DNA of 64,000 nucleotides, taken from positions 62,001-126,000 of the forward strand of contig JACRAZ010000090.1 of the NCBI GenBank assembly GCA_016213205.1, written 5' to 3'. The notes beneath the pieces are model-generated. The model was given only the letters and a program-made list of their open reading frames with translations. It did no database searches and was not told where the DNA came from. The stretch's first letter is position 1, and each line of letters opens with the position of its first letter. The DNA is from Burkholderiales bacterium. Lineage in GTDB: Bacteria > Pseudomonadota > Gammaproteobacteria > Burkholderiales > Burkholderiaceae_C. Positions 34,999 through 44,137 of the stretch are shown one piece after another. A program made the translations under genes and the position numbers.

Positions 34999-35231
34999 GC
35001 AAGAAGAAGATCGAAGAGTGCATCCGCGACAGCCTGGAGCAGTACTTCAAGGACCTGCGCGGCACCGAGCCGCACGCGGTGCACGCCATGGTGGTGGGCA
35101 CCGTCGAGAAGCCCATGCTGGAGGTCGTGATGAAGCACGCCGAAGGCAACCAGAGCAAGGCCGCCGACTGGCTGGGCATCAACCGCAACACGCTGCGCCG
35201 CAAGCTGCTCGATCACAAGCTGATCAAGTAG
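34995..35231 (+). CDS. fis: Fis family DNA-binding protein
   Basis: A 78-residue Fis protein, shorter than the 98-residue enterobacterial form, as usual in betaproteobacteria. It keeps [11 protein letters not shown], the [21 protein letters not shown] helix and the recognition helix [14 protein letters not shown]. Fis bends DNA and modulates rRNA and growth-phase genes. The start overlaps the dusB stop by 4 bp. A Gly-Thr region replaces the enterobacterial N-terminal beta-hairpin arm. Confidence 0.95.
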   Translation: MSKKKIEECIRDSLEQYFKDLRGTEPHAVHAMVVGTVEKPMLEVVMKHAEGNQSKAADWLGINRNTLRRKLLDHKLIK

Positions 35232-35274
35232 CGCGCGTGCACCGATCCCGATTCCTCCACTCCCCCACCCGCCC

Positions 35275-36846
35275 ATGACCACCGCCCTGCTTTCGGTCTC
35301 CGACAAGACCGGCATCGTCGACCTCGCCCGCGCGCTGCACCAGCGCGGCATCAAGCTGCTGTCCACCGGCGGCACCGCGCGCCTCTTGGCCGACAACGGC
35401 CTGCCCGTGACCGAGGTGGCCGAGGTGACCGGCTTCCCCGAGATGCTGGACGGCCGCGTGAAGACGCTGCACCCGCGCATCCACGGCGGCCTGCTGGCCC
35501 GGCGTGACATGCCCGAGCACATGGCCGCGCTCAAGGCGCACGGCATCGCGCCGATCGACCTGCTGGTGATCAACCTCTACCCGTTTGCCCAGGCCACCGC
35601 GCGGCCCGACTGCACGCTGGAAGACGCGATCGAGAACATCGACATCGGCGGCCCGGCCATGCTGCGCGCGGCGGCCAAGAACTGGCCCGACGTGGGCGTG
35701 GTGATCGACCCGGCCGACTACGCGCAGGTGCTCTCCGAACTCGACGCCGGCGGCCTGACCCGCAAGACCAAGTTCGGTTTGGCCAAGAAGGTGTATGCCC
35801 ACACGGCGGCCTACGACGGCATGATCACCAACTACCTCAGCGCGCTGGAAGCCGGCGCCGAGGACAAGCCCGCCGCGGTGCCGATGCGCGCCGACTATCC
35901 CGGCACCTACACCCTGCAGCTCGAGAAGGTGCAGGACATGCGCTACGGCGAGAACCCGCACCAGAGTGCTGCCTTCTATCGTGAGCGACAGCCGGCGCCG
36001 GGCACGCTGGCGCAGTGGAAGCAGCTGCAGGGCAAGGAGCTCAGCTTCAACAACATCGCCGATGCCGATGCGGCCTGGGAGTGCGTCAAGAGCTTCGACG
36101 CACCCGCCTGCGTCATCATCAAGCACGCCAACCCCTGCGGCGTGGCGGTGGGCGGCACCGCGGCCGAGGCCTATGCCAAGGCCTTCAAGACCGACCCCAC
36201 CAGCGCCTTCGGCGGCATCATCGCGTTCAACCAGCCGCTCGATGCCGCGGCGGCCGATGCGGTGGCCAAGCAGTTCGTCGAAGTGGTCATCGCGCCCAGC
36301 ATCACCGCCGAGGCGCGCGCGATCTTCGCGCCCAAGCAGAACGTGCGGCTGCTCGAAGTGCCGCTGTCCAAGCAGGGCAATGGGCTCGACTTCAAACGGG
36401 TTGGGGGTGGCATGCTGCTGCAATCGGCCGATGCGAAGAACGTGGCCGCCAGCGAGCTGAAGGTCGTCACCAAGCTGCAGCCCAGCCACGAGCAGATGCA
36501 GGACCTGCTGTTCGCCTGGAAGGTGGCCAAGTTCGTCAAGAGCAATGCCATCGTGTTCTGCGCCGGCGGCATGACCATGGGCGTGGGCGCGGGCCAGATG
36601 AGCCGCATCGATTCGGCCCGCATCGCCAGCATCAAGGCCGAGAACGCCGGCCTCACGCTCACCGGCACCGCGGTGGCCAGCGACGCCTTCTTCCCGTTCC
36701 GCGACGGGCTGGACGTGGTGGTGGATGCCGGCGCGAGCTGCGTCATCCAGCCCGGCGGCTCGATGCGTGATGCCGAGGTCATCAACGCGGCCGACGAGCG
36801 CGGCATCGCGATGGTGTTCACCGGCACGCGCCACTTCCGCCACTGA
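35275..36846 (+). CDS. purH: bifunctional AICAR transformylase/IMP cyclohydrolase
   Basis: PurH catalyses the last two purine steps. The 523-residue product has the N-terminal IMP cyclohydrolase (MGS-like: [51 protein letters not shown]) and the C-terminal transformylase with [41 protein letters not shown] and [15 protein letters not shown]. It follows fis by 43 bp, the conserved dusB-fis-purH order. Confidence 0.97.
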   Translation: MTTALLSVSDKTGIVDLARALHQRGIKLLSTGGTARLLADNGLPVTEVAEVTGFPEMLDGRVKTLHPRIHGGLLARRDMPEHMAALKAHGIAPIDLLVINLYPFAQATARPDCTLEDAIENIDIGGPAMLRAAAKNWPDVGVVIDPADYAQVLSELDAGGLTRKTKFGLAKKVYAHTAAYDGMITNYLSALEAGAEDKPAAVPMRADYPGTYTLQLEKVQDMRYGENPHQSAAFYRERQPAPGTLAQWKQLQGKELSFNNIADADAAWECVKSFDAPACVIIKHANPCGVAVGGTAAEAYAKAFKTDPTSAFGGIIAFNQPLDAAAADAVAKQFVEVVIAPSITAEARAIFAPKQNVRLLEVPLSKQGNGLDFKRVGGGMLLQSADAKNVAASELKVVTKLQPSHEQMQDLLFAWKVAKFVKSNAIVFCAGGMTMGVGAGQMSRIDSARIASIKAENAGLTLTGTAVASDAFFPFRDGLDVVVDAGASCVIQPGGSMRDAEVINAADERGIAMVFTGTRHFRH

Positions 36847-36869
36847 GCCTGGCCGGCGCGAGCCCGGCC

Positions 36870-37709
36870 ATGGCCGGCCCCGACTCCTGCCTGCTGGCGG
36901 CACCGCCCGCGCTGGCCGGCTGCGTGCGCGCCTTCTACTGGCACGACCTGCGCCCGCTGGGGCCGGAGCTCACGCTGGCGCAGCGCACGACCCATGTGCC
37001 GCCCGGGCCCTACAACGGGATCGTCTGGCTCGTCGAGGGCCAGGCCACGCTGGTGGACTGCGGCGGCCGGGCGGTGCAGCAGGCGCTGCCGCCGGTGTTC
37101 GTGGCCGGTGCGCACAGGCACCCTTACCGCTCGCTGGCCATCGCCCCCTACTGTTCGTTCGGCCTGGCCTTCCAGCCCGCCGCGCTGGCGCTGCTGAGCG
37201 GCCTGCCGATGGGCGAGCGGCTGGACACGATCAGCGACGCGCGCAGCCTGCTGCCCGCCGACTGGCAGCCCTGGCTGGCCGAAGTGGCCACGGCGCCGGA
37301 CCATGGCGCGCGCATCGCCGCCTGCGAGCGCTTCCTCGCGCCGCGCTGGGCCGCACTGGTGGCCGCGCAACCGGCCTGGCGCACGCTGGCCACGCAGGCC
37401 TGGCAGCGGGCCACCCGCGGCCCGCTGATCGCGGCACTGAACTGGAGCCAGCGCCACTTCCAGCGCCGCGCGCAAACGCTGATCGGCATGCCGCCCGGCG
37501 AGGTGGAACGCCTGCTGCGGGTGGAACGCGCGTTGCTGGACCTGCGCGACGGCCGCGCCGCTGCCGCCGAAGCCGCCGCACTGAACGGCTACGCCGACCA
37601 GCCGCACTTCAGCCGCGAGGTGAAGGCGGCCTACCGCAGCAGCCCCGGTGCGCTGATGCAGCGCCTGGCCGAGGACGGCAGCGAGGACGACTGGCTGCTC
37701 AAGCTGTGA
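36870..37709 (+). CDS. AraC family transcriptional regulator
   Basis: A 279-residue protein. The N-terminal part (about 1-150) looks like an unclassified cupin-type sensing domain (YNGIVWLVEGQATLVD). The C-terminal part holds the AraC double helix-turn-helix: LIAALNWSQRHFQRRAQTLIGMPPGEVERLLRVERAL and AALNGYADQPHFSREVKAAYRSSPGAL. The ligand is unknown. It is 23 bp after purH but need not be functionally linked. Its end overlaps the convergent membrane gene by 11 bp. Confidence 0.85.
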   Translation: MAGPDSCLLAAPPALAGCVRAFYWHDLRPLGPELTLAQRTTHVPPGPYNGIVWLVEGQATLVDCGGRAVQQALPPVFVAGAHRHPYRSLAIAPYCSFGLAFQPAALALLSGLPMGERLDTISDARSLLPADWQPWLAEVATAPDHGARIAACERFLAPRWAALVAAQPAWRTLATQAWQRATRGPLIAALNWSQRHFQRRAQTLIGMPPGEVERLLRVERALLDLRDGRAAAAEAAALNGYADQPHFSREVKAAYRSSPGALMQRLAEDGSEDDWLLKL

Positions 37710-38160
37710 GCAGGGCCCGGCGCACGCCAGCCAGCAGCAGCGCGGCCAGCAGGCCCAGCAGCACCCCGGCGCCCCAGCGGTGCTGCGCCGCATCGGTGCG
37801 CGCAAAACCCGCTGCATCGCCGGCCTGGGCCTGCGCACGGCGGCGCCACACCAGGCGCACGCACCACAGGTTCAAGCCCACGGCCAGCAGGCCGGCGGCC
37901 ATCTTGGCCAGCAACCAGCCATCGGCCGGCGCGCGGGCATGGGCCATCACCACGCCACTGAGCAGCACGCCACAGAAGGACGGCAACTCCACCCAGCGGT
38001 CCACGCGCCAGTGCAGGTCAGCCAGCGCCCGGTGGGCCGCCGGGCCCTGCGCCAGCATCTCGCGCTCGAACAATGCTTCGGTGAGCACGCAGCCCAGCCA
38101 GGCGCCCACGCACAGCAGGTGCAGGATCAACCATCCGGTGTGCATGACGAATCCATCCAT
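37699..38160 (-). CDS. four-helix membrane protein of unknown function (CopD-like topology)
   Basis: A 153-residue protein with four hydrophobic segments (about 8-28, 58-74, 81-102, 128-147) and a His/Glu-containing first helix (MHTGWLILHLLCVGAWLGCVLTEALFE). The topology recalls CopD or DUF2269-type membrane proteins, but similarity is weak. It lies 8 bp downstream of a stand-alone NuoB-like gene and is probably cotranscribed, which suggests an electron-transfer or haem-related role as inference only. Confidence 0.6.
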   Translation of the reverse strand: MDGFVMHTGWLILHLLCVGAWLGCVLTEALFEREMLAQGPAAHRALADLHWRVDRWVELPSFCGVLLSGVVMAHARAPADGWLLAKMAAGLLAVGLNLWCVRLVWRRRAQAQAGDAAGFARTDAAQHRWGAGVLLGLLAALLLAGVRRALLTA

Positions 38161-38168
38161 TTTGAACG

Positions 38169-38747
38169 TTATCGGCTGAACACCCGGCGCTCGCGCACCC
38201 GGCGCTGCAGCTGCAGGATGCCGTACAGCAGCGCCTCGGCCGTGGGCGGGCAGCCGGGCACGTACACATCCACCGGCACCACGCGGTCGCAGCCCCGCAC
38301 CACCGAGTAGGCGTGGTGGTAGTAGCCGCCGCCGTTGGCGCAGGAGCCCATCGAGAGCACGTAGCGCGGCTCGGCCATCTGGTCGTACACCCGGCGCAGG
38401 GCCGGCGCCATCTTGTTGGTGAGCGTGCCGGAGATGATCATCAGGTCGGCCTGCCGCGGGCTGGCGCGCGGGATCATGCCGAAGCGGTCCATGTCATAGC
38501 GCGCCGCCGCCGCGTGGATCATCTCCACCGCGCAGCAGGCCAGCCCGAAGGTCATGTACCACAGGCTGTGGCCGCGGGCGGCCTGGGTCAGGGCATCCAG
38601 GCGGGTGAGCAGGTAGCCGTCGCGTTCGAGCGTGGGCACGGTATCCGGCGCGAGGGCCAGGGCCGGCGGCCGGGATGGCAAGGGTGAAGCGTCCATGCCG
38701 GCATGGTGCGGCGTGGACGGGGCGCCTGTCTTGAACGGAAACGACAT
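38169..38747 (-). CDS. orphan NADH:quinone oxidoreductase subunit B-like protein
   Basis: The 192-residue product is a NuoB/PSST homologue with all four ligands of the N2 [4Fe-4S] cluster: Cys71 and Cys72 in [11 protein letters not shown], Cys136 in [12 protein letters not shown] and Cys166 in [30 protein letters not shown] is also intact. The N-terminal 45 residues are Pro/Ala-rich and unlike standard NuoB; Met18 is another possible start. No other complex I subunit is nearby, so this is a second, isolated copy. Confidence 0.85.
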   Translation of the reverse strand: MSFPFKTGAPSTPHHAGMDASPLPSRPPALALAPDTVPTLERDGYLLTRLDALTQAARGHSLWYMTFGLACCAVEMIHAAAARYDMDRFGMIPRASPRQADLMIISGTLTNKMAPALRRVYDQMAEPRYVLSMGSCANGGGYYHHAYSVVRGCDRVVPVDVYVPGCPPTAEALLYGILQLQRRVRERRVFSR

Positions 38748-38775
38748 CGGCCGCGGCGCCGCCGGCGCGCTGCCT

Positions 38776-39381
38776 TCAGCCCGGCGCCCAGCGCATCACC
38801 GGCCGCCCTGGCTTGCGGCACGCCACTTCGGTGAACCCGGCGGCATCGAACATCGAGCGTGTGCCGAACCACAGGTGCTCGTCGGCCGCAGGGCCGGGCC
38901 GGTCCACGGGGTAGGCCTCGAGCGTGAGGGCGTGCCGGCGTGCATGGTCGATGGCGCCGGCCAGCAGCGCACGCGCCACGCCCTGCCCACGGCAGGCGCC
39001 GGGCACGACGAAGCAGATGACGGACCACACCGCTTGCGCGTCTACCGGCTTCATCACCGGCGAGCGCCGCAGCTTGGCATAGTCCTCGCGCGGGCCCACC
39101 GAGAGCCAGCCCACCGGCTCGCCGGCCCGGTAGGCCAGCAGGCCCGTGAAGCGGCCCGCGTCCACCAGCGCCGTCAGCGCCGCCCGGTTGGCGGCGGCCG
39201 CCGGGCTGCCGGCGGGCCGGGGTGCGGCCGGGCCGCTGCGGCGGTAGTACATGCACCAGCAGCTGCGGGCCTGCGAACAGCCGCGGCCCGCGAACACGGC
39301 CTCGAGCGCGGGCCAGCGCGCCGGCGTCAGGGGCTGGATCTCGAGCACGCCGTCAGTGGCGGTGACGGTGACTTCCATCAT
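38776..39381 (-). CDS. GNAT family N-acetyltransferase
   Basis: A 201-residue acetyltransferase. The acetyl-CoA loop is [26 protein letters not shown] (Q/RxxGxG/A), with [18 protein letters not shown] before it and EAYPVDRPG after. [15 protein letters not shown] cysteine-rich block near 33-45 marks a subgroup of unknown substrate. The ATG at 39381 is the first of two adjacent Met codons. The neighbour upstream is divergent. Confidence 0.8.
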   Translation of the reverse strand: MMEVTVTATDGVLEIQPLTPARWPALEAVFAGRGCSQARSCWCMYYRRSGPAAPRPAGSPAAAANRAALTALVDAGRFTGLLAYRAGEPVGWLSVGPREDYAKLRRSPVMKPVDAQAVWSVICFVVPGACRGQGVARALLAGAIDHARRHALTLEAYPVDRPGPAADEHLWFGTRSMFDAAGFTEVACRKPGRPVMRWAPG

Positions 39382-39542
39382 GCCGCGCCCTGCCGGGTGG
39401 CGACCGCTTGCCCCCGCCGCGTGGGATGGGCAGGGCCGGTGGTGCTCATGGTGCCAATGGCGAAGGCTCGCATGCGGCCATTCTGTGTCGTGCCGACGCA
39501 CGCGGCGAGCCAGGCCCGCATCACCCCGTAAGATGCCGCCCC

Positions 39543-40163
39543 ATGACCCGCGCCGAGGCCATGGGCCTGTTGCTCTCTGCCATCGCGCGCCTGATCACCG
39601 GCGCGCAGGGCCACTGGAAAGGCTGCCCCCCCAAGGCCGAGCAGCGCATCTACTTCGCCAACCACCAGAGCCACCTGGACTGGGTGCTGATCTGGGCCGC
39701 GCTGCCCACCGAGCTGCGCTCGGTCACGCGGCCGATCGCGGCCAAGGACTACTGGACCTCCAGCCCCTTCAAGCACTGGCTCACGCGCGAGGTGTTCAAC
39801 GCCGTGTACGTGAACCGCCAGCGCACCGACGACCAGGACCCGCTGGAGCCCCTGCTCGAGGCCTTGTCGCATGGCGATTCGCTGGTGATCTTTCCCGAGG
39901 GCACACGCAGCAACAAGGGCCTGCCGCAGCCCTTCAAGAGCGGGCTGTACCACCTGGCCGAGCAGTTTCCCGACGTGCAGCTGATTCCCACCTGGATCGA
40001 CAACGTGCAGCGTGTGATGCCCAAGGGCGAGGTGGTGCCGGTGCCCATCCTCTGCACCGTGACCTTCGGCGCGCCGATCACGCTGGCGCCGGGCGAGGAC
40101 AAGCGGGCCTTCCTCGACCGGGCACGCGACGCGGTGGTCGCCCTCAAGCCGGTGTTGAACTGA
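39543..40163 (+). CDS. 1-acyl-sn-glycerol-3-phosphate acyltransferase (PlsC-type)
   Basis: The 206-residue product has the acyltransferase motifs NHQSHLDW (HX4D) near residue 33 and FPEGTRSNKG near 118, with IPTWIDNV near 157. PlsC converts lysophosphatidic to phosphatidic acid. It lacks a clear long N-terminal transmembrane helix. The gene precedes a CdsA-like gene that would use phosphatidic acid, after a 194-bp gap with a strong hairpin. Confidence 0.88.
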   Translation: MTRAEAMGLLLSAIARLITGAQGHWKGCPPKAEQRIYFANHQSHLDWVLIWAALPTELRSVTRPIAAKDYWTSSPFKHWLTREVFNAVYVNRQRTDDQDPLEPLLEALSHGDSLVIFPEGTRSNKGLPQPFKSGLYHLAEQFPDVQLIPTWIDNVQRVMPKGEVVPVPILCTVTFGAPITLAPGEDKRAFLDRARDAVVALKPVLN

Positions 40164-40210
40164 CATGGAACACCACCCCGGCCGCCTGGCGGCCGCCCCC
40201 GAGGGGCTGA

Positions 40211-40244
40211 CCAAACCCGACCGGGCAACCCGGATCGGGTTTGG
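40211..40244. terminator. strong hairpin between the acyltransferase and CdsA-like genes
   Basis: CCAAACCCGA pairs with TCGGGTTTGG, and the inner CCGGG/CCCGG pair encloses a CAA loop with a one-base bulge, making about 15 base pairs. It ends 47 bp past the acyltransferase stop. There is no T-run. It could be a transcription attenuator or a REP-like element; a 63-residue open frame across it shows no recognisable protein features. Confidence 0.45.
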
Positions 40245-40357
40245 CGCGTCGATCCACGGCCCACGCCCCTGGCCGCTGCGCGGCCTGTCCCCTGCCGGGG
40301 ACGAAGACACCCGTTTCATGAGTCGAGGGCCGCGCCATGCGCGGCGGAGCAACTGAC

Positions 40358-41332
40358 ATGGGCACGCTGCGCCGGCTCTCTGCCAACGAACAGGTCGCGC
40401 TGCTGTTCGTCATCCTCTTCGGCCTGCTGCTGCTGGTGTCGGCCGTGGCCGCGCTGCGCCAGCTGCGCGAGCGCGAAGGTCGTGCGCGCGAGCGTGACCT
40501 GCGCTTCCGCCGCGAGCTGCGTGCGGTGTGGATCAGCGCGGTGGTGTTCTGGGCCGCCTGGGTGTCCGGCGCCGCGGGCGCCACGCTGTTGTTCGGCGTG
40601 ATCTCCTTCCTGGCGCTGCGCGAGTACATCACGCTGCTGAAAACGCGGCCCGGCGACCACCGCAGCCTGCTGCTGGCCTTCTTTGCGGTGCTGCCGATCC
40701 AGTTCGTGCTGGTGGGCAGCCGCAGCTTCGACCTGTTCTCGGTGTTCATCCCGGTCTACGTGTTCCTGGCCATCCCGGTGGTGAGCGCGCTCGCCGGCGA
40801 CCCGGAACGGTTCCTCGAGCGCAACGCCAAGATCCAGTGGGGCATCATGGTCTGCGTCTACGGCCTGTCGCATGCGCCGGCGCTGCTGCTGCTGGACTTT
40901 CCGCAGGCCCAGGGGCGGGGCGCCTTCCTGCTGTTCTTCCTGGTGATGGTGTCGGCCTGCGCCCAGATCGCGCAGGAGGTGGCCAGCCGCCGGCTGCGCC
41001 ACCTGCCGCTGGCGCGCCAGATCGACCGGCTGTTCTCGTACCGCGGCTTTGCGCTGGGCGTGCTGATCGCGGGCGTGATCGGTGCCGCGCTGTACTGGAT
41101 CACGCCGTTCAAGGCGCCCCAGGCCCTGGCCATGGCGCTGATCGCCGCGGCCTCGGGCACGCTGGGCGAGTTCGTGATGCGCACGCTGAAGAAGGACGCC
41201 GGCATCAGCCACTGGGGCAACGCGGTGGCGGTCACGGGCGCGGTGGGCCTGCTCGACCGGGTGGCACCGCTGTGCTTCGCGGCGCCGGTGTTCTTCCATT
41301 CGGTGCGCTGGTACTTCCAGCTCAAGCCCTGA
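40358..41332 (+). CDS. CdsA-like phosphatidate cytidylyltransferase family membrane protein
   Basis: A 324-residue polytopic membrane protein of the CTP transferase 1 family (YnbB-like), with [32 protein letters not shown] and a C-terminal [15 protein letters not shown]. The family signature (S-x-[LIVMF]-K-R-x4-K-D-...-H-G-G-x2-D-R-x-D) is degenerate: it reads [13 protein letters not shown] then [13 protein letters not shown], so KD is SH, the His is Ala and the final Asp is Ala. Activity as a CDP-diacylglycerol synthase is therefore doubtful. The ATG at 40358 was chosen over a 40337 ATG in GC-rich sequence. Confidence 0.8.
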   Translation: MGTLRRLSANEQVALLFVILFGLLLLVSAVAALRQLREREGRARERDLRFRRELRAVWISAVVFWAAWVSGAAGATLLFGVISFLALREYITLLKTRPGDHRSLLLAFFAVLPIQFVLVGSRSFDLFSVFIPVYVFLAIPVVSALAGDPERFLERNAKIQWGIMVCVYGLSHAPALLLLDFPQAQGRGAFLLFFLVMVSACAQIAQEVASRRLRHLPLARQIDRLFSYRGFALGVLIAGVIGAALYWITPFKAPQALAMALIAAASGTLGEFVMRTLKKDAGISHWGNAVAVTGAVGLLDRVAPLCFAAPVFFHSVRWYFQLKP

Positions 41333-41354
41333 ACGCCGCCCGGCACCGCCCTGC

Positions 41355-41903
41355 ATGCGCATCCTCGGCATCGACCCCGGCCTGCAGCGCACCGGCTTCG
41401 GCGTGGTGGAGGTGCAGGGGGCCGCGCTGCGCTACGTGGCCAGCGGCACCATCAGCACGCTGGAGGCCACGCGTGGCAACCTGCCGGCACGGCTGAAGAT
41501 CATCTTCGCCGGCGTGGCCGAGGTGATGCAGCGCTACCAGCCCGAGGCGGCCTCGGTCGAGATCGTGTTCGTCAACGTCAACCCGCAGAGCACGCTGCTG
41601 CTGGGCCAGGCGCGCGGCGCAGCGCTGGCCGCGCTGGTGCAGGGCGAGATGCCGGTGGCCGAGTACACCGCGCTGCAGATGAAGAAGGCCATCGTCGGCC
41701 ACGGCCTGGCCAACAAGGGCCAGGTGCAGGAGATGGTGATGCGCCTGCTCAAGCTGCCCGGCCTGCCCGGCAAGGACGCGGCCGACGCGCTGGGCCTGGC
41801 CATCACCCACGCCCATGCGGCACGCAGCTTCCAGGCCCTGGGGGCGGCGACCGACTTGAACCGCCGCAGCCATGCGCAGTACAAACGGGGTCGGACCTAT
41901 TGA
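41355..41903 (+). CDS. ruvC: Holliday junction resolvase RuvC
   Basis: RuvC cuts Holliday junctions after branch migration by RuvAB. The 182-residue protein keeps the four acidic catalytic residues at Asp7 (RILGIDPG), Glu69, Asp141 and Asp144 ([11 protein letters not shown]), and the [18 protein letters not shown] block. It is 22 bp after the CdsA-like gene. ruvA and ruvB, which often follow directly, are replaced by a dienelactone hydrolase gene. Confidence 0.96.
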   Translation: MRILGIDPGLQRTGFGVVEVQGAALRYVASGTISTLEATRGNLPARLKIIFAGVAEVMQRYQPEAASVEIVFVNVNPQSTLLLGQARGAALAALVQGEMPVAEYTALQMKKAIVGHGLANKGQVQEMVMRLLKLPGLPGKDAADALGLAITHAHAARSFQALGAATDLNRRSHAQYKRGRTY

Positions 41904-41921
41904 CCCCCATCGGAGAACCCC

Positions 41922-42626
41922 ATGAGCCACCCCGTGCACACCCAGTGGATCGACATCGGCGAATCCGGCGGACAGAGCGCCTACCTGGCACTGCCGCCGG
42001 CCGGGCGCGGGCCGGGCCTGCTGCTGCTGCAGGAGATCTTCGGCGTCAACGCCCACATCCAGGCGGTGGCCAAGCAGTTTGCGCTCGAAGGCTTCGTGGT
42101 GCTGGCGCCCGATGTGTTCTGGCGCCAGGCGCCGCGGGTGGAGCTGGGCTACGAGGGCGCCGAGCGCCAGCGCGGCGTCCAGCTGGCGGGCCAGGTGCAG
42201 CCGGCCGAGCTGCTGGCCGACCTGCAGGCTGCCGCCGCGACGCTGCGCGGCCGCACCGAGCTGGGGGGTGCCAAGGTGGGCGCGCTGGGCTACTGCATGG
42301 GCGGGCGCCTGGCCTTCAACGCCGCGGCGCTGGCCGGTGTGGATGCGGCGGTGTGCTACTACGGCGGTGGCATCCAGAACCAGCTGGACCTGGCACCGCG
42401 CATCGGCTGCCCGGTGCAGTTTCACTATGCCGGCCACGACGACCACATCCCGCCCGCCGCGGTGGACAAGGTGCGCGACGCGATGGCCGGCCGCGCGGCC
42501 GAGATCCACCTCTACCCCGGTGCGATGCACGGCTTCAATTGCTGGGCCCGGGCGTCCTATCACCCGGCCAGCGCGGCCCTGGCACATGGGCGCAGCCTGG
42601 TGTTCCTGGCCGAGCGCTTGTTCTGA
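41922..42626 (+). CDS. dienelactone hydrolase family protein
   Basis: A 234-residue alpha/beta hydrolase with the triad Cys125 (LGYCMGGRLAF), Asp173/174 (YAGHDDHIP) and His203 (GAMHGFNCW), and the helper Glu38 in LLQEIFGVN. Dienelactone hydrolases open lactone intermediates of chloroaromatic breakdown, but most chromosomal members act on unknown esters; no catabolic genes are nearby. It follows ruvC by 18 bp. Confidence 0.92.
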   Translation: MSHPVHTQWIDIGESGGQSAYLALPPAGRGPGLLLLQEIFGVNAHIQAVAKQFALEGFVVLAPDVFWRQAPRVELGYEGAERQRGVQLAGQVQPAELLADLQAAAATLRGRTELGGAKVGALGYCMGGRLAFNAAALAGVDAAVCYYGGGIQNQLDLAPRIGCPVQFHYAGHDDHIPPAAVDKVRDAMAGRAAEIHLYPGAMHGFNCWARASYHPASAALAHGRSLVFLAERLF

Positions 42627-42650
42627 GCGGCGCTGGCGGGCGAACCCGGC

Positions 42651-42669
42651 CCGCCGCCATGGGCGGCGG
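42651..42669. terminator. GC-rich hairpin between convergent genes
   Basis: CCGCCGCC, ATG, GGCGGCGG form an 8-bp stem in the 51-bp gap between the dienelactone hydrolase gene and the convergent small membrane gene. A competing GGCGGGC/GCCCGCC stem overlaps. Likely bidirectional terminator without a T-run. Confidence 0.4.
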
Positions 42670-42677
42670 CGCGCGGC

Positions 42678-42890
42678 TCAGTGCAGCAGCATGCGGATGC
42701 CGTCGATCACCCGCTTGAAGATCCAGATGTTGAACGTGCCCAGTGCCACCACGATGGCCCAGCGGTACAGCGCCACCGCGCGCTCGCGCGGCACATGCTC
42801 GCCAGTACTGATGTGCAGCACGAAGAACACGCCCGAGCCCGTGGCCGTCAGCACGAACAGAATGCCGCAGATCCAGTAGATGACCGTCAT
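42678..42890 (-). CDS. two-helix small membrane protein, paralogue of its neighbour
   Basis: A 70-residue protein with two transmembrane segments (about 5-27 and 42-60), ending with FKRVIDGIRMLLH. It aligns loosely with the next gene at 42904-43089 in helix position, length, a central basic RAVALYRWAIVVAL and a following glycine; the two are probably a tandem duplication. The function is unknown. The order places it at the tail of the lpxC transcript. Confidence 0.65.
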   Translation of the reverse strand: MTVIYWICGILFVLTATGSGVFFVLHISTGEHVPRERAVALYRWAIVVALGTFNIWIFKRVIDGIRMLLH

Positions 42891-42903
42891 CGTGGCCGCG
42901 ACT

Positions 42904-43089
42904 CTACAGCAGCAGGGCCAGCCGTTCGAGGATCAGCACCCCGAAGAATCCCGCAGCGGCGATCAGCGCCCACTTCAGCACCACCACGCCACGCCGGCGC
43001 CACACCGGCTGGCCCGTGCCCACCGACATCGCGAAGCACAACAAGGCCGCCACCAGCAGCAGGCCGAAGACGAGGCGGAAGATCAGCAT
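42904..43089 (-). CDS. two-helix small membrane protein, paralogue of its neighbour
   Basis: A 61-residue protein with transmembrane segments at about 4-22 and 38-57 separated by GTGQPVWRRRGVVVLKW. It starts 13 bp after lpxC on the same strand. A pattern of G-L-x-x-hydrophobic, basic loop, K/R-W-A-hydrophobic and F-G is shared with the gene at 42678-42890. No known function. Confidence 0.65.
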   Translation of the reverse strand: MLIFRLVFGLLLVAALLCFAMSVGTGQPVWRRRGVVVLKWALIAAAGFFGVLILERLALLL

Positions 43090-43102
43090 GGGCTGCGAAG
43101 GC

Positions 43103-44038
43103 TCACCAGGCCGGCGCGAGTTCGGCGAAGCCGGCGGGGGCCTCGGCCTCGTCGTCGAACGTGACCATGTCCCACGCGCTGCGGTCGGCCATCAGCTTGC
43201 GCAGCAGCAGGTTGTTCAGCGCGTGGCCGCTCTTGTAGGCGGTGTAGCTGGCCAGCATCGGGTGGCCCACGTTGTACAGGTCGCCGATCGCATCCAGGAT
43301 CTTGTGCTTGGTGAACTCGTCGTCGTAGCGCAGGCCCTCGGCATTGAGCACCCGGTAGTCGTCGACCACGATGGCGTTGTCCATGCTGCCGCCCAGCGTG
43401 AGGCCGCGTGCACGCATCGCCTCCACATCCTTGGTGAAGCCAAAGGTGCGGGCGCGGGCGATGTCGCGCTTGTAGCGGCCCGAGCCCATGTCGAAGCTGG
43501 TGCGCTGGCCGGTGGCGTCCACCGCGGGGTGATCGAAGTCGATCTCGAAGCTGAGCTTGAAGCCATGGAAGGGCTCGAGCCGCGCCCACATCAGCCGGGC
43601 GCCCTCGCCCTGGCGCACTTCCACCGGCTTGCGCACCCGCAGGAAGCGCTTGGGCGCGTTCTGCAGCGCGATGCCGGCGCTTTGCAGCAGGAACACGAAG
43701 CTGGCGGCCGAGCCGTCGAGGATGGGCACCTCGTCGGCCGTGATCTCGACCACCAGGTTGTCGATGCCCAGCCCGCAGCAGGCCGACATGAAGTGCTCGA
43801 TGGTCTGCACCTTGGGCGCGCCGGGGTCGCCGCCGGCGGAGATGGTGGAGGCCATGCGGGTGTCGCTCACCGAATCGAAGCGCACCGGGATGTCCACCGG
43901 CTGCACCAGGTCGACCCGGCGGAACACGATCCCGGTGTCCGGCGGCGCCGGCCGCAAGGTGAGCTCGACCTTCTGGCCGCTGTGCATGCCCACGCCAACG
44001 GCGCGGGTCAGCGACTTGAGCGTGCGTTGCTGGAGCAT
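43103..44038 (-). CDS. lpxC: UDP-3-O-acyl-N-acetylglucosamine deacetylase
   Basis: LpxC is the zinc enzyme committing lipid A synthesis. The 311-residue product has the zinc ligands His in TIEHFMSA near residue 78 and His/Asp in [15 protein letters not shown] near 237, plus [15 protein letters not shown] at the N-terminus and VHxxx-type [12 protein letters not shown]. It is normally the last gene of the dcw cluster; here four accessory genes separate it from ftsZ, and it begins 99 bp after one of them. Confidence 0.96.
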   Translation of the reverse strand: MLQQRTLKSLTRAVGVGMHSGQKVELTLRPAPPDTGIVFRRVDLVQPVDIPVRFDSVSDTRMASTISAGGDPGAPKVQTIEHFMSACCGLGIDNLVVEITADEVPILDGSAASFVFLLQSAGIALQNAPKRFLRVRKPVEVRQGEGARLMWARLEPFHGFKLSFEIDFDHPAVDATGQRTSFDMGSGRYKRDIARARTFGFTKDVEAMRARGLTLGGSMDNAIVVDDYRVLNAEGLRYDDEFTKHKILDAIGDLYNVGHPMLASYTAYKSGHALNNLLLRKLMADRSAWDMVTFDDEAEAPAGFAELAPAW

Positions 44039-44137
44039 GGGCCGGATTGTCGGTCATCGGGCCCGTCCCTGCCGCCTGGGGGCTTGGGCGTGGCGGCCAT
44101 CGCCCGCGTGCGCCACGCACGCGGGCCTGGGCAGGCG

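Noticed and set aside
40165-40356. 63-codon open frame between the acyltransferase and CdsA-like genes
   Set aside because: Spans a strong hairpin, has no ribosome-binding site of note and no recognisable protein features; treated as non-coding.
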